Source of the DNA: Halomonas sp. TA22
GTDB lineage: Bacteria; Pseudomonadota; Gammaproteobacteria; Pseudomonadales; Halomonadaceae
DNA length: 64,000 bases
Reading direction: 5' to 3'
NCBI RefSeq assembly: GCF_013009075.1
Contig: NZ_CP053108.1
Location: 3,428,517-3,492,516 of the forward strand
Shown here: positions 8,925 to 20,987 of the stretch, piece by piece
How positions within the stretch are numbered: the stretch's first letter is position 1
Layout: each line of letters begins with the position of its first letter
Translations under genes and position numbers: made by a program
Notes under the pieces: model-generated
Seen by the model: only the letters and a program-made list of their open reading frames with translations
What the model was told of the DNA's origin: nothing
The model's database searches: none

Positions 8925-9926
8925 ATGCGCGTAGTGAAAGTCCTGTTGATTTTGATCCTTCTTGCCGCGCTGGGTGCATGGGGGGGGTATCGTTACTGGG
9001 AGTCGCGATTCGATGCGCCGATTGTCCTTGACGAAGTGACCCTCTACGAGGTGCCGCGCGGCGCTGGATACAACCGGGTGGTGAGTGACCTGGCAAGCCG
9101 CGGGATCATTGCCGACGACTGGGCCTTCCGTGCCCTGACGCGGCTCGAACCGGAATCCATCCCGCGGTTGCGGGCTGGCGAGTACATGCTCGAGCCCGAT
9201 ATGAGTGGCCGCGAGCTGCTCGCACTGTTGGGCAGTGACAAGGTGGTCACCTATCCACTGACTTTTCCCGAGGGCTGGACGTTTCGCCAGATGCGCACGC
9301 TGCTGGCAGCGGCACCCAAGCTCGAACAGCGTACTGCGGATCTCAGTGACGAGGAGGTGATGACGCTGCTGGGTAGCGAAGGGGAATATCCTGAAGGGTG
9401 GTTCTTTCCCGATACCTACCGGTATCACAAGGGGGTGAGCGACCTGGAGATCCTGCGCCAGGCGCATCGGCGTATGCAGGTGACGCTTGACGAGGTGTGG
9501 GCCGAGCGCGACGACGACCTGACCATCGAGACGCCCTACGAAGCGTTGATCATGGCATCGCTGATCGAGCGCGAGACCGGCGCGCCCGAGGAGCGCCGCG
9601 AGATCGCCGGCGTCTTCAAGCGGCGCATGGAAACCGGCATGCGCCTGCAGACCGACCCCACCGTGATCTATGGCATGGGCGAGCGCTACGAAGGGCGCAT
9701 CACGCGTGCCGATCTGCAAGAAGCCACGCCCTACAACACCTACGTCATTCCCGGTATGCCACCCACGCCGATCGCCATGCCGGGGCGGGCATCGCTCGAG
9801 GCGGCGGTCAATCCCCTGCCGGGAGATACGTACTATTTCGTATCGCGTGGCGATGGTACTCACCACTTTTCGCGTACCCTACGTGAGCACAACAACGCCG
9901 TGAATCGCTACATTCGCAACCGCTAA
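8925..9926 (+). CDS. mltG: Endolytic murein transglycosylase MltG (YceG)
   Basis: MltG (333 residues) is an inner-membrane lytic transglycosylase that cleaves nascent glycan strands and is thought to end peptidoglycan polymerisation. One N-terminal membrane helix (about residues 4-21, VLLILILLAALGAWGGY) is followed by a LysM-like region and the YceG catalytic domain. The catalytic Glu lies in MASLIERETG, and the family blocks RLQTDPTVIYG and TPYNTYVIPGMPPTPI are present. It is thirteen bases after pabC and 24 bases before tmk, in the usual order. Confidence 0.94.
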   Translation: MRVVKVLLILILLAALGAWGGYRYWESRFDAPIVLDEVTLYEVPRGAGYNRVVSDLASRGIIADDWAFRALTRLEPESIPRLRAGEYMLEPDMSGRELLALLGSDKVVTYPLTFPEGWTFRQMRTLLAAAPKLEQRTADLSDEEVMTLLGSEGEYPEGWFFPDTYRYHKGVSDLEILRQAHRRMQVTLDEVWAERDDDLTIETPYEALIMASLIERETGAPEERREIAGVFKRRMETGMRLQTDPTVIYGMGERYEGRITRADLQEATPYNTYVIPGMPPTPIAMPGRASLEAAVNPLPGDTYYFVSRGDGTHHFSRTLREHNNAVNRYIRNR

Positions 9927-11587
<1,661 letters not shown>

Positions 11588-11648
11588 AGTAGGATCGTGC
11601 CAACAACCAGAGGCACATCACTGTCTCATACCTGCCCAGGAGCGCATC

Positions 11649-11984
11649 ATGGCCGGACAGAAAGCGTTGTCATTGAAAATCGATAGTGCCGCCACGCTGC
11701 TATCGGCCTACATGCCCTCGCTCGAGCGCGGAGGAATCTTCGTGCCGACCCGCGAGCCCTATCAGCTAGGGCAGGAGGTATTCGTGCTGCTGACATTGCC
11801 GGGGGAGAGCGAGCGGCTACCGGTGACCGGTCAGGTGGTATGGATTTCGCCTCCCGGCGTTTCCGGGCGGCGCATGCCGGGCATCGGCATCCATTTTCGT
11901 GCCGAGGATGAGGCCGTGCGTGATCGTATCGAAACGCACCTGGCCGGTCAGCTGGACAAGGGCGTGCCCACCTTTACCCTTTAG
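11649..11984 (+). CDS. pilZ: PilZ domain protein, type IV pilus assembly type
   Basis: This 111-residue protein is a single PilZ domain like the type IV pilus protein PilZ of Pseudomonas, which acts with PilF and FimX. The pattern YMPSLERGGIFVPT, then VWISPPG and the C-terminal IETHLAG match that subgroup. The canonical c-di-GMP motif RxxxR before the domain is absent, as in true PilZ, so direct c-di-GMP binding is unlikely. AGGAG stands seven bases before the ATG. It converges with menE across only six bases, which marks the left edge of the men-frd block. Confidence 0.85.
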   Translation: MAGQKALSLKIDSAATLLSAYMPSLERGGIFVPTREPYQLGQEVFVLLTLPGESERLPVTGQVVWISPPGVSGRRMPGIGIHFRAEDEAVRDRIETHLAGQLDKGVPTFTL

Positions 11985-11990
11985 GCAGCG

Positions 11991-13385
11991 TCAGGTAGCC
12001 CGCTTCGCCAAGGCTGCAAGACGCTGGCGAGAGGGCTTGAGGCCCGCTTCGTCGGCAGGCCAGGGTAGCCACAGCCGGGGCACCATGTAGCCTGGCAGCG
12101 TCTCACGCAGCCATGCCTCGAGTTCTCGGCCGGAGAGCGGTTCGCGGTGCCAGGCGATGAACGCCGCCGGGCGCTCTCCCCACTGCTGGTCGGCAACGGC
12201 GACCACGATCGTCTGGAGCACGGCTGGATGATCGACCAATCGCTGTTCGATGAGCTCCGGTTGGACATTCTCGCCTCCCGAAACGAACATATTGTCGAGA
12301 CGCCCCTCCACCACCAGCTCGCCTTGCATGTTGATGTGCCCCTTGTCGCGGGTATGAAACCAGCCCTGTTCATCAAGTGCACTTACCAATCGCGCTTCAT
12401 GTAGGTAGCCGGCGAATAGAGTCTCGCCACGGACGCAGATCTCGCCCTGCTCGATCTTTACCTGGCGGCCCGGCAGAGGCGTTCCCACCACGCCCGGGGC
12501 GGTCGGTGTGCCGGTGCAGACCTGGCTGCTCATTTCAGAAAGACCATAGCTCACCTTGGGTGTCAGCCCCAACTTGCGAACTCGCTCCACCAAGGGGGCG
12601 GGGATGGCCGCGCCTCCCAAGAGCAGTTCGCGTAGTTGCGTACGGCCAGGGTCCCACCCCTCGGCAAGCAATCGCCAGAGCTGCGTGGGTACCAGTGAAA
12701 GGTGGGTAATGGCGTCGCGCTCCAGACGCTGTTTCAATGGCGTGGCACGGTCATCCAGCACCAGTGTCGCGCCTGCCAGAAATACCCGAAAGGGGATGGC
12801 ATATCCGCCGACATGGAACAGCGGCAGTGAGAGCAGCCAGGCACTGTCGCGATCGAGTGGGATCAGCGTGGCGGAGCCACGAGCCGAGGCGAGATGGTTG
12901 GCGAGTCGGTGGGCTACTGCCTTGGGGGCGCCGCTGGACCCCGAGGTCAGGATCAGGTTGCTGATTCTCTCGGGATGCCACGGCGCGTCATCTTGGCTAT
13001 CGCAGGCAGAGTCGAAGTCGACAGTCAGCCTTTGCCACGGGCCGGGAGGTACCGGCTGCATCGAATGGAAGGCCTCGACCTCGACTTTGGCGGCAAGTGA
13101 CGCCTGTCTGGCCGTTGGAAAGGCGGGGTTGAGCGGGCACAACACAATACCGTTGCGCAGGCAGGCCCAGGCCAGCAGGACATCCTCAACGGCGCCACTG
13201 ATCACGGCCGCAAGACGATCGCCGTCCTTGAGTCCGGCGCCGGTCAACTGGCGTTGCACACCATTGATGCGCCTGTCGAGGTCTGCATAGCTGAGCGTGC
13301 CTTGCGGGCCTCGCATCGCCTGCTGGGCTGGCGCCAGCGTCGCCCAATAACGAACCGGGCAGGATGTGATCGTTTCACTAATCAT
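11991..13385 (-). CDS. menE: o-Succinylbenzoate-CoA ligase
   Basis: MenE (464 residues) activates o-succinylbenzoate with ATP and CoA for menaquinone synthesis. It is an ANL-family adenylating enzyme: the phosphate-binding loop LILTSGSSGAPK, the YGLSEM block and the hinge region TRDKGHINMQGELVVEGRLDN are all visible. ATG 13385 was chosen; it overlaps the menC stop by eight bases, and the reading frame upstream is only the shadow of menC. It is the last gene of the frd-men operon. It is somewhat shorter than many acyl-CoA ligases but normal for MenE. Confidence 0.9.
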   Translation of the reverse strand: MISETITSCPVRYWATLAPAQQAMRGPQGTLSYADLDRRINGVQRQLTGAGLKDGDRLAAVISGAVEDVLLAWACLRNGIVLCPLNPAFPTARQASLAAKVEVEAFHSMQPVPPGPWQRLTVDFDSACDSQDDAPWHPERISNLILTSGSSGAPKAVAHRLANHLASARGSATLIPLDRDSAWLLSLPLFHVGGYAIPFRVFLAGATLVLDDRATPLKQRLERDAITHLSLVPTQLWRLLAEGWDPGRTQLRELLLGGAAIPAPLVERVRKLGLTPKVSYGLSEMSSQVCTGTPTAPGVVGTPLPGRQVKIEQGEICVRGETLFAGYLHEARLVSALDEQGWFHTRDKGHINMQGELVVEGRLDNMFVSGGENVQPELIEQRLVDHPAVLQTIVVAVADQQWGERPAAFIAWHREPLSGRELEAWLRETLPGYMVPRLWLPWPADEAGLKPSRQRLAALAKRAT

Positions 13386-14328
13386 GCGAGCTTCCTTCCG
13401 TGCAGCTGGAGTAAAGAAGCGTGAGTCGTTCGAGGTCGAGCCTGCCGTGCTCGTCGAAGATATCCTGGGCGAGCCAGGGCGCGGTACCGAGCCCCGGCGC
13501 CTGGCCCGGCGCCCATTGAGCCGCGAGACGAGCCAGTTGGCCCCGGCCGAGCTTCGACTCGAAGCAGGAGGAGACCACCAGCTGAAGTCCGAACACTTTT
13601 GCCTGGGTGACCAGCGCCTGGCAGCGAGCAAGAGAGCCGATCAGCATCGGCTTGAGCACCAGTGCCTTGAGCTGGGGGATTGGCCGCCAGGCCTTGTCCT
13701 GGGCCAGGGTTTCATCAAGGGCGACCGGCATACCGCTTGCGCCGGCGACATGAGCCGTATCGGCAAAGGAGGTGCAGGGCTCTTCCAGGTACTCGATGGC
13801 GCTGACCATCGCACGCTGGCAGAAGCGCAAGGCCTCTTCACGGCTCCAGCCCTGGTTGGCATCCAATATCAGCCTGAGCGAAGGGTAGCGTGCATGGAGC
13901 CTGGCAATCAGGCGCAGCTCCTCCTCCATTGGATAGCGGGCGACCTTGAGCTTGGCCTTGAGCGTATCGCGAGAGAGCTCTTGCGCGGCCTGCTGGATCA
14001 CCTCATCCGGCGTGCCTTGCAGCAGGGGATAAGGAAGAGACGGAGGGGTGTCCAGCCTAGGCCAGCAGTAGCGTGCGCAATCGAGCCCGAACTGCACCGA
14101 GGGCAGAGACGTGGTCGGTTCGCGATCCTCCGCCAACTGGCCAAGGCAGGCGCGAACGTCATGTTCAGCCTCTGCCAGCGTCTCGCCAGAGAAGCCTGGC
14201 AGGGGGGCAATTTCTCCCCAACCATCAGCGATGCGCACCAGCAGCCCCTCACGCTCCATCTGCCATTGGCCCTGAAGCTGCATGGGCTGGATCAGGGGCA
14301 GCCGATAGCTATAGAGGGCAGCAGCCAT
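13378..14328 (-). CDS. menC: o-Succinylbenzoate synthase
   Basis: MenC (316 residues) dehydrates SHCHC to o-succinylbenzoate in menaquinone synthesis and is an enolase-superfamily enzyme. The family features are a KAKLKVAR lysine motif, metal ligands in LILDANQGW and IEYLEEP, and ALDETLAQ followed by LKPMLIGSLARC with the second catalytic lysine. The ATG shares one base with the menB stop (TGATG), a sign of coupled translation, and its own stop overlaps menE. Confidence 0.92.
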   Translation of the reverse strand: MAAALYSYRLPLIQPMQLQGQWQMEREGLLVRIADGWGEIAPLPGFSGETLAEAEHDVRACLGQLAEDREPTTSLPSVQFGLDCARYCWPRLDTPPSLPYPLLQGTPDEVIQQAAQELSRDTLKAKLKVARYPMEEELRLIARLHARYPSLRLILDANQGWSREEALRFCQRAMVSAIEYLEEPCTSFADTAHVAGASGMPVALDETLAQDKAWRPIPQLKALVLKPMLIGSLARCQALVTQAKVFGLQLVVSSCFESKLGRGQLARLAAQWAPGQAPGLGTAPWLAQDIFDEHGRLDLERLTLLYSSCTEGSSHD

Positions 14329-15188
14329 CACGGGTTGCGCTTGTAGCGCGAAAAATCGGGGCGGCGCTTCTCATTGAAGGCATTGCGTCCCTCCTGCCCC
14401 TCTTCGGTCATGTAGAATAGCATCGTGGCATTGCCCGCCAGCTCCTGCAGCCCCGCTTGACCATCGCAATCGGCGTTGAGCGCTGCCTTCAGACAGCGCA
14501 GCGCCATCGGGCTGTGCTGCAGCATTTCACGACACCAGCGCACACTCTCACGCTCGAGTTCAGCCAGGGGAACGACGCTATTGACCAGGCCCATTTTCAG
14601 GGCCTGGTGCGCATCGTACTGACGGCACAGGAACCAGATCTCGCGGGCCTTCTTTTGACCGACGATGCGGGCCATGTAGGCAGCACCCCAGCCTCCGTCG
14701 AAGGAGCCGACCTTGGGCCCGGTCTGGCCGAAGATGGCGTTGTCGGCGGCAATGGTGAGATCGCACATCATATGTAGCACATGGCCGCCGCCGATCGCGT
14801 AACCGGCGACCATGGCCACGATCGGCTTCGGGCAGGTGCGGATATCGCGCTGGAAGTCGAGCACATTGAGGTGATGTATGCCCTCGTCATCCTGATAGCC
14901 ACCATAGTCGCCACGAATGCGCTGGTCACCGCCGGCGCAGAACGCCTTGTCGCCGGCACCGGTGAGAATGATGGTACCGATCCGCTCATCGTAGCGGGCA
15001 TCGGTCAGCGCCTGGAGCATCTCCTTGACGGTGCGCGGACGAAAGGCATTGCGCACCTGGGGGCGGTTGATAGTGATCTTGGCAATGCCATCGGTGGCCT
15101 TGTGGTAGAGGATGTCCTCGTATCCCGCCGAATGGTTTTGCCATTCCACGGGGGTATAGAGTTCCGCCTCACTCAACGCTTCTATCAT
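14328..15188 (-). CDS. menB: 1,4-Dihydroxy-2-naphthoyl-CoA synthase
   Basis: MenB (286 residues) closes the naphthoquinone ring of OSB-CoA. It is a crotonase-fold enzyme with [11 protein letters not shown] near residue 85, the oxyanion-hole block [22 protein letters not shown], and the MenB-specific GSFDGGWG that holds a catalytic Asp. ATG 15188 has GGAG five bases upstream; an ATG at 15203 is an alternative. The start overlaps the menH stop by twenty bases. Confidence 0.94.
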   Translation of the reverse strand: MIEALSEAELYTPVEWQNHSAGYEDILYHKATDGIAKITINRPQVRNAFRPRTVKEMLQALTDARYDERIGTIILTGAGDKAFCAGGDQRIRGDYGGYQDDEGIHHLNVLDFQRDIRTCPKPIVAMVAGYAIGGGHVLHMMCDLTIAADNAIFGQTGPKVGSFDGGWGAAYMARIVGQKKAREIWFLCRQYDAHQALKMGLVNSVVPLAELERESVRWCREMLQHSPMALRCLKAALNADCDGQAGLQELAGNATMLFYMTEEGQEGRNAFNEKRRPDFSRYKRNP

Positions 15189-15957
15189 GTCTACTCCGTT
15201 CATTCTGAATGTCGGTAAGGTGGAGCCACTCGCGCAGTACTTGGGTAAACCGTTCGGGCTGGCTTGCATGCAGATTATGTCCCCCCTCCAGGGTCCAGTG
15301 GCGTATCGTGTCGCCAAGCAAGTCGACTCGCTGCGCGAGTTGCTGGAATTTATGGTCGCGATGCCCGGTGACATAGCCTACCGGTAGTGTCGTCCGGGCC
15401 AGCCAGGCGCTGAGGTCCGGCTGGTGGCCAAGGGAGGTGGCGCGCAGCATGAATGCCACTGCTTGCGGGTCATTGTCCAGGCGTTGCTTTATCAGCTGCT
15501 CCCGTGCGATAGGGCCGAGGTCGGCGAATACCGGCTGTCGATACCAGTCGGCCAGTGTCTCGGCAAGAGGTGCCTGTTCGAAGCACTTTGCCCAACTCTC
15601 GTCATGCGCAAGGCGCTGTGCCCGCTCGAAACGCGGCAGGCCGGGATGACTGCTTTCGAGCAACACGCCTTCAAGGCCCTCGGGGCGACGGCTGGCGTGG
15701 TAGAGCGCGAGTCGCCCGCCGAGCGAGTAACCCACCAGACGATAGCGGGTAACGCCACGTCGCATGAGTTCCTTGCACAGCCAGTGATGGGCCTCGCCGA
15801 AGCAGGTGATGCGCAGTGCCTTTTGCTTCCCATGTCCCGGCAGATCCAGGGCATGGCACTCGCGCTCGGACAGGCTCGCCATGACGCTCTGCCACTCTTC
15901 TCGATCGCCCAGGAGTCCATGCAGAAAGACGAGGGGAGTCGGACCTCTATCGGGCAT
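15169..15957 (-). CDS. menH: 2-Succinyl-6-hydroxy-2,4-cyclohexadiene-1-carboxylate synthase
   Basis: MenH (262 residues) is the alpha/beta hydrolase that eliminates pyruvate from SEPHCHC during menaquinone synthesis. The oxyanion region [13 protein letters not shown], the nucleophile Ser in [14 protein letters not shown] and the catalytic His in [12 protein letters not shown] are visible, and the length is close to E. coli MenH (252). ATG 15957 has AAGGA eleven bases upstream and overlaps the menD stop by eleven bases; a TTG at 15984 is less likely. Placement between menD and menB supports MenH over a general hydrolase. Confidence 0.9.
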   Translation of the reverse strand: MPDRGPTPLVFLHGLLGDREEWQSVMASLSERECHALDLPGHGKQKALRITCFGEAHHWLCKELMRRGVTRYRLVGYSLGGRLALYHASRRPEGLEGVLLESSHPGLPRFERAQRLAHDESWAKCFEQAPLAETLADWYRQPVFADLGPIAREQLIKQRLDNDPQAVAFMLRATSLGHQPDLSAWLARTTLPVGYVTGHRDHKFQQLAQRVDLLGDTIRHWTLEGGHNLHASQPERFTQVLREWLHLTDIQNERSRHDRSVE

Positions 15958-17653
15958 GGGTGATCGTGTCCTTGAGTCTTGCAAGATCTTCGCTTATCTG
16001 CTCGCTGGGCAGCCGCACCTCGATCAGGGTAACGCCCCCCTCCAGGGCCTTCAGGTAGCCCTCATCGAACTCGGCAAGGCTGCTCGGAGCAACGTACTTA
16101 AGACCGAACATCGCCGCGGCATGCGCGAAATCCAATCCATGTGGAAGGCGGTAGTACTTATCGAGCAGGTTGTTGTCGCTGGGTACCGGCAATAAGCGAA
16201 AGATGCTGCCGCCATCGTTGTTGAGCAGGATCACCACCAGGGGAGCCTGCGCCTTGCGCAGCAGTGCCAGGCTATTGAGGTCATGCAGGGCACTCAGATC
16301 GCCGAGCAGTAGGGTGGTGGGCTCGCGACGCGTCGCGGCCAAGCCGCATGCCGTGGCGATCAGGCCATCGATCCCGGACGCGCCCCGGTTGAGCATGACC
16401 CGGCTGGGCCCCCGTCCGGTGCTTCCCAGCATATCCATCAGGCGTGCGGGTAGGCTGTTGCCGACCATGAGCTGGCCTATGATCAGATGGTTCAGGCGGT
16501 GGCAGACACCAAGCTCCGAGAGCTCTTGGCAGGCTTTCTCGATCGCCAGGCTGGTCCGGGCATGCAGCTCGGTAAGCCGATGCCAAGGGGTGTGCTCGCG
16601 CTCAGCGAGATTGGCCGAAGCGAAGTCGCTGGCTTGAGCCACCAGCCGCCGCCGAACTCGGTAGTCGGGATCGTGCCGGGCGGGGGAGGGATCGACAAGC
16701 CAGTAATCGTGCCACGGATGGGTTGCGATAAAGGCAGCGAGCCGCTTGGAGATGACTCTTGCGCCGAACTGGAGCAGTACCTCGGCGCGGGCAAGCTCGG
16801 AGGTAAACGCGACGTCGAGCAGGGCGAGATCGGTATGCAGTAGCGTGCCGGCATCGAATCGCAGCTGACTCTGCAGGTCTGCAATCAAGGGCCAGCCGAG
16901 GCGTTCGGCAAGTTGCGCCACCCTGTGCGCCTCTTGCGGAGTATCGATACGCCCGGCCACGATCAGGCCGCGCCGCGCCCGAAAGTCCGTCCAATCCGGC
17001 TGAGTCGAGCAGGAGCGGTGCGGAATCTCCCATGGTGACCAGGGCTGCGCGCTGGTTGGCCAGTCACCCAGGGGGCGCAAGTAGTCGCTGGTGTCGGCCC
17101 TCTGTGCCCCAGGGTAGAGCGGTTCGGAGTAACGGCAGTTCACGTGAATCGGGCCCGGGGTGTGACGCTGGGTGGCCAGCGCCTGATCGATGACGCTCAG
17201 CACGAAGGCGGCGGGAATTGCCGGGGTGGGGCTTGGTAGGTTTCGCTCGAAAACCGCATAGCGGCCAAAGAAGCCCTCCTGGTCGATGGCCTGGTTGCTG
17301 CCGTTGTCGATCGCCTCGATCGGCCGATCCGCCGTCAATAGAATCAAGGGAATGTCGTTCAGCCGTGCTTCGACGACTGAGGGGTAGAGGTTGGCCAGCG
17401 CCGTGCCCGAGGTGGTGATGAGCGCGACGGGGCGGCCACTGCCGATGGCGATGCCGAGTGCCATGAAGCCTAGCCCGCGCTCATCGAAGTGAACATGACG
17501 CCTGAAACCTGAGTGGGTAGCGGCGGACATGGTCAGTGGTGATGAGCGCGAGCCGGGCGCCAGAACGATGTCACGCACCCCGTGACGGTACAGCTCCTCT
17601 AGGATGAGGGCAGACCAGACATGGTTGAAGGTGGCATGGTTGAACGGAAACAT
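15947..17653 (-). CDS. menD: SEPHCHC synthase MenD
   Basis: MenD (568 residues) uses thiamine diphosphate to join 2-oxoglutarate to isochorismate, the first committed step of menaquinone synthesis. The N-terminal [11 protein letters not shown] and [20 protein letters not shown] blocks carry the family Ser/Arg and ThDP-activating regions. The C-terminal [12 protein letters not shown] and [10 protein letters not shown] form the cofactor and metal site. It starts 39 bases after frdD stops on the same strand, with no visible terminator, so it is probably cotranscribed with frdABCD. Confidence 0.95.
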   Translation of the reverse strand: MFPFNHATFNHVWSALILEELYRHGVRDIVLAPGSRSSPLTMSAATHSGFRRHVHFDERGLGFMALGIAIGSGRPVALITTSGTALANLYPSVVEARLNDIPLILLTADRPIEAIDNGSNQAIDQEGFFGRYAVFERNLPSPTPAIPAAFVLSVIDQALATQRHTPGPIHVNCRYSEPLYPGAQRADTSDYLRPLGDWPTSAQPWSPWEIPHRSCSTQPDWTDFRARRGLIVAGRIDTPQEAHRVAQLAERLGWPLIADLQSQLRFDAGTLLHTDLALLDVAFTSELARAEVLLQFGARVISKRLAAFIATHPWHDYWLVDPSPARHDPDYRVRRRLVAQASDFASANLAEREHTPWHRLTELHARTSLAIEKACQELSELGVCHRLNHLIIGQLMVGNSLPARLMDMLGSTGRGPSRVMLNRGASGIDGLIATACGLAATRREPTTLLLGDLSALHDLNSLALLRKAQAPLVVILLNNDGGSIFRLLPVPSDNNLLDKYYRLPHGLDFAHAAAMFGLKYVAPSSLAEFDEGYLKALEGGVTLIEVRLPSEQISEDLARLKDTITHAR

Positions 17654-17692
17654 GGCACTCCTGAGGGTGGCTCCTGACAGTGATTGAGTGTG

Positions 17693-18070
17693 TCACAGGA
17701 CCCCGAAGGCGAAGCCAATCAGCGCCACTGCGCTGAGCAGGGCAGCTCCCCCATACATCAGCCGCTTGTTCACGTGATCATTGCCCAGCTTGAGATCATG
17801 CATGCCATGACGGATACGGTGCGCTGCATGAAATAGGGGCAGACAGACGACTGCACCAATGAATATCAGCCCTGGCAAACTGAACGTCAGCGACTGGGCG
17901 CGTGCGTAGCTCAGCGCGTCGGGTGACAGCAGTCCGCTCGGTATCAGGAGTGCGATGAACAGGATCGCGGCTGGCACGAAAATGGCAAAGCAGACCCCCC
18001 CGGCACTGAACATGGCCCACCAAAGCGGCTCGTCGATCGCCTTGCCACCCTTGAACGGTTGCTTGTTCAT
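17693..18070 (-). CDS. frdD: Fumarate reductase membrane subunit D
   Basis: FrdD (125 residues) is one of the two membrane anchors of quinol:fumarate reductase. Three hydrophobic segments are seen near residues 15-45, 60-80 and 102-124, and the PLWWAMFSAGGV and HAAHRIRHGMHD blocks are FrdD features. The frame extends further upstream, but ATG 18070 overlaps the frdC stop as ATGA and gives the FrdD length (E. coli 119). It is followed by menD. Confidence 0.92.
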   Translation of the reverse strand: MNKQPFKGGKAIDEPLWWAMFSAGGVCFAIFVPAAILFIALLIPSGLLSPDALSYARAQSLTFSLPGLIFIGAVVCLPLFHAAHRIRHGMHDLKLGNDHVNKRLMYGGAALLSAVALIGFAFGVL

Positions 18071-18465
18071 GACGCTCCCCCCCCAAAGACCCAGGCAAAC
18101 AATATCAGAACGGCGACGACGCCCAGCCACTGTCCCGCGATCATCCAACTGGCGTGAATGGCGCGCTCGCCGAGCCTGACGGGCATGACGCGTGGAAAGA
18201 GTTGGAAGAACGTCCAGGCGTGAAACAGGCTGGCGGCGAACGCCAGCAGGTGGATTCCCATTACCAGAGGGTGTTGCATGAATTGCAGCCAGCCCTGCCA
18301 GCTTTCGGGTCCCTGCAGCAGGCTGAACAGCCCCGCTATCAGCGAGAGGACGAAAAATACCAATGGCACCACCGTCGCCTCCCGAGCCATGTAGGCCATG
18401 AAGAAGCGATGCTTCAACCACCAGTTGCGTTTCAGCTCGGGTAAATACCCCATCTGCTTGGCCAT
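18067..18465 (-). CDS. frdC: Fumarate reductase membrane subunit C
   Basis: FrdC (132 residues) is the second membrane anchor and contributes to the quinol site. It has three hydrophobic segments (about residues 30-50, 68-88 and 108-128). The block FFMAYMAREATVVP aligns with E. coli FrdC and places a glutamate at residue 29, equivalent to E. coli Glu29, which is needed for menaquinol oxidation. This supports a true menaquinol:fumarate reductase rather than succinate dehydrogenase. Its stop overlaps frdD by four bases. Confidence 0.92.
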   Translation of the reverse strand: MAKQMGYLPELKRNWWLKHRFFMAYMAREATVVPLVFFVLSLIAGLFSLLQGPESWQGWLQFMQHPLVMGIHLLAFAASLFHAWTFFQLFPRVMPVRLGERAIHASWMIAGQWLGVVAVLILFAWVFGGGAS

Positions 18466-18474
18466 GCTATCCCC

Positions 18475-19206
18475 CTAGCCCTTGAAGAGCGCGATCAATG
18501 TGCTTTTGGCCGACTCGACCTTACCCTGATTGACCGCCGCCGCCGGGTCCACATGCTTTGGGCAGACTTCCGAGCAGAAGCCAACGAAGGTGCAGCTCCA
18601 GACCCCGTCATGGGTATTGAGCACTTTCATGCGCTGCGCCTTGCCTTGATCGCGGCTGTCCAGGTTATAGCGGTGCGCCAGAGCCAGGGCCGCAGGGCCG
18701 AGAAACTCGGGATTGAGCCCGAACTGTGGGCAGGCGGAGTAGCAGAGGCCGCAATTGATGCAATTGGAAAACTGCTTGTACTTGGCCAGTTGCGCCGGCG
18801 TCTGCTTGAAGGTGTCGTCGCTCTCACCCTCTTTCTCTTGCGAATCGTTGATCAGGTAGGGCTGCACCGCCGAGAGATGTTCGAGAAACAGCGTCATGTC
18901 GACGATGAGGTCCTTCTGCACCGGGAAGTGGGCCAGAGCCTCGATCTTCAGATCTCCGGCGTACTCACGCACGAAGGTCTTGCAGCCCAGCTTGGGGATG
19001 CCATTCACCATCACCCCACAGGAGCCGCAGATCGCCATGCGGCACGACCAGCGATAGCTCAGCGTGCCATCCAGCTCCTCCTTGACGTAATTCAGCGCAT
19101 CGAGCAGCGATGTGCCGTCATCGAAGGGGACGTCATAATCCTGCCAGAACGGAGCCTCGCCCTGCTCGGGCAGGTAGCGTTGGATAGTGAGCTTTTTGGT
19201 GGTCAT
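18475..19206 (-). CDS. frdB: Fumarate reductase iron-sulfur subunit
   Basis: FrdB (243 residues) relays electrons from menaquinol to FrdA through three clusters. The cysteine motifs are visible in order: [10 protein letters not shown] with a later C for the 2Fe-2S centre, [12 protein letters not shown] for the 4Fe-4S centre, and [12 protein letters not shown] for the 3Fe-4S centre. The length equals E. coli FrdB (244). The ATG overlaps the frdA stop as ATGA, and frdC follows after nine bases. Confidence 0.95.
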   Translation of the reverse strand: MTTKKLTIQRYLPEQGEAPFWQDYDVPFDDGTSLLDALNYVKEELDGTLSYRWSCRMAICGSCGVMVNGIPKLGCKTFVREYAGDLKIEALAHFPVQKDLIVDMTLFLEHLSAVQPYLINDSQEKEGESDDTFKQTPAQLAKYKQFSNCINCGLCYSACPQFGLNPEFLGPAALALAHRYNLDSRDQGKAQRMKVLNTHDGVWSCTFVGFCSEVCPKHVDPAAAVNQGKVESAKSTLIALFKG

Positions 19207-20987
19207 TTCTGCGCTCCTTTCGCCGCATCGCCATAGGCCCGCTCGGCGGGGGCGGAAAAGCGAATATCGACCTCCTGCCAGTGCAATTGCGCGGGTCCCT
19301 CGCTGCTTGAGAAGACCAGGCTATGCTTCAGGAAGTTGACGTCGTCACGCGTCTGCATGCCCTCATCGAGGCGTTGATGGGCGCCGCGGGACTCCTTGCG
19401 CTCAAGCGCTGCCAGACAGCTCGCCTCAGCGATATCCAGGCCAAAGCCCAGCTCGAGACACTGCAGTAGGTCGGTATTGTAGGCTTGGCTGCGATCCTGT
19501 AGCCGGACATTACGATAACGCGCCTGCAGCTCGCGGATCGTCTGTAACGTCGTCTGCATGGCGTCGGCTTCACGATAGATACCGCAGCCGCTATCCATGC
19601 TCTGCACCAGCTCGCGCTTGAGCTCAGCCCAGCTCTCATCACCACTGGCATCGCACAGTTGAGACAACTTGTCGGCTTGCGCCTGGGGCTGTTGCTGCAG
19701 GATGGCAAGATCGCTGAAAGCGACCTCGCTCGCCCGACGACTCGCCTGTTCACCTGCCAGACGCCCGAACACCAGCAGCTCGGTCAGGGAGTTGGAGCCG
19801 AGGCGGTTGGCACCGTGCAGCCCGACCGAGGCGCACTCGCCTGCGGCATACAGGCCCTTGATGCGCGTCTCGCACTGAGCGTCGGTCTCGATGCCGCCCA
19901 TGGTGTAGTGCACCGCCGGACGAATCGGGATTGGCTCGTTCACCGGATCGACATTGACATAGGACTTGGCCAGCTCGCAGATGAAGGGCAGGCGCTCATG
20001 CAGATAAGCCTGGCCCAGGTGGCGCAGATCGAGGAAGACCACGTCGCTGTCTGCGTATTTGCCAGTACGTCCTGCCTTCTGCTCCTGCCAGAATGCCTGG
20101 GAGAGCTTGTCGCGGGGGCCGAGTTCCATGTACTTGTTCTGCGGCTCGCCCAGCGGGGTTTCCGGTCCCAGGCCGTAATCCTGCAGATAGCGATAGCCGT
20201 TCTTGTTCAATAGCACCCCGCCTTCGCCCCGGCACGCCTCGGTGATCAGGATGCCCGAGCCGGGCAGCCCGGTCGGGTGATACTGGACGAACTCCATGTC
20301 GCGCAGGGCTACCCCATGGCGATAGGCGATGGCCATGCCGTCGCCGGTGACGATGCCCGCATTGGTATTGAATCGAAACAGACGTCCCGCCCCGCCAGTA
20401 GCCAGAATCACCGACTTGGCGCGCAGAAGAGTCAGCGCGCCTGTCGCCACTTCCAAGGCAATGACACCTGCCACGGCATCGTCGACGACTGCGATGTCGA
20501 TGACGAAGTACTCATCCAGGCGCTCGATTTCGGGATACTTCAGCGAGGTCTGAAACAGGGTGTGCAGCATGTGAAAGCCGGTCTTGTCGGCGGCAAACCA
20601 GGTACGCGCGGTTTTCATGCCCCCGAAGCGACGCACCTGGATGGAGCCATCCGGCTGACGGCTCCATGGACACCCCCAGCGCTCCATCTGCACCAGCTCT
20701 CGATGGGCGTGTTTCACGAAGTAGTCGACCACGCCCTGCTCGGCCAGCCAGTCGCTACCGGCCACGGTATCGTCGAAATGGGCTTGCAGCGTATCCTCGG
20801 GGCTGGTCACGGCCGCGGCTCCCCCCTCCGCCGCTACCGTATGAGAACGCATGGGATAGACTTTTGACAGTAGCGCGATGCGTTGTGGGTTACCCTGTTG
20901 CTTGGCACTTTCGGCGGCGGCAATCGCGGCGCGCAACCCGGCGCCGCCTCCGCCCACGATGACGATATCAAAGTCCTGATGGCACAT
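19203..20987 (-). CDS. frdA: Fumarate reductase flavoprotein subunit
   Basis: FrdA (594 residues) reduces fumarate to succinate on the cytoplasmic face of the membrane. The FAD-binding [14 protein letters not shown] is at the start. The flavin-linked histidine is His49 in [11 protein letters not shown], and the active-site region [10 protein letters not shown] with [20 protein letters not shown] is complete. The length matches QFR FrdA (E. coli 602). The frame opens at 21020, but ATG 20987 ([15 protein letters not shown]) is preceded by GAGAGAG and gives the family start. It is first in the nine-gene frd-men operon. Confidence 0.95.
   Translation of the reverse strand: MCHQDFDIVIVGGGGAGLRAAIAAAESAKQQGNPQRIALLSKVYPMRSHTVAAEGGAAAVTSPEDTLQAHFDDTVAGSDWLAEQGVVDYFVKHAHRELVQMERWGCPWSRQPDGSIQVRRFGGMKTARTWFAADKTGFHMLHTLFQTSLKYPEIERLDEYFVIDIAVVDDAVAGVIALEVATGALTLLRAKSVILATGGAGRLFRFNTNAGIVTGDGMAIAYRHGVALRDMEFVQYHPTGLPGSGILITEACRGEGGVLLNKNGYRYLQDYGLGPETPLGEPQNKYMELGPRDKLSQAFWQEQKAGRTGKYADSDVVFLDLRHLGQAYLHERLPFICELAKSYVNVDPVNEPIPIRPAVHYTMGGIETDAQCETRIKGLYAAGECASVGLHGANRLGSNSLTELLVFGRLAGEQASRRASEVAFSDLAILQQQPQAQADKLSQLCDASGDESWAELKRELVQSMDSGCGIYREADAMQTTLQTIRELQARYRNVRLQDRSQAYNTDLLQCLELGFGLDIAEASCLAALERKESRGAHQRLDEGMQTRDDVNFLKHSLVFSSSEGPAQLHWQEVDIRFSAPAERAYGDAAKGAQK

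Noticed and set aside
8487-9866. 459-residue minus-strand frame opposite pabC and mltG
   Set aside because: It spans two well-supported genes on the other strand and has low-complexity composition.
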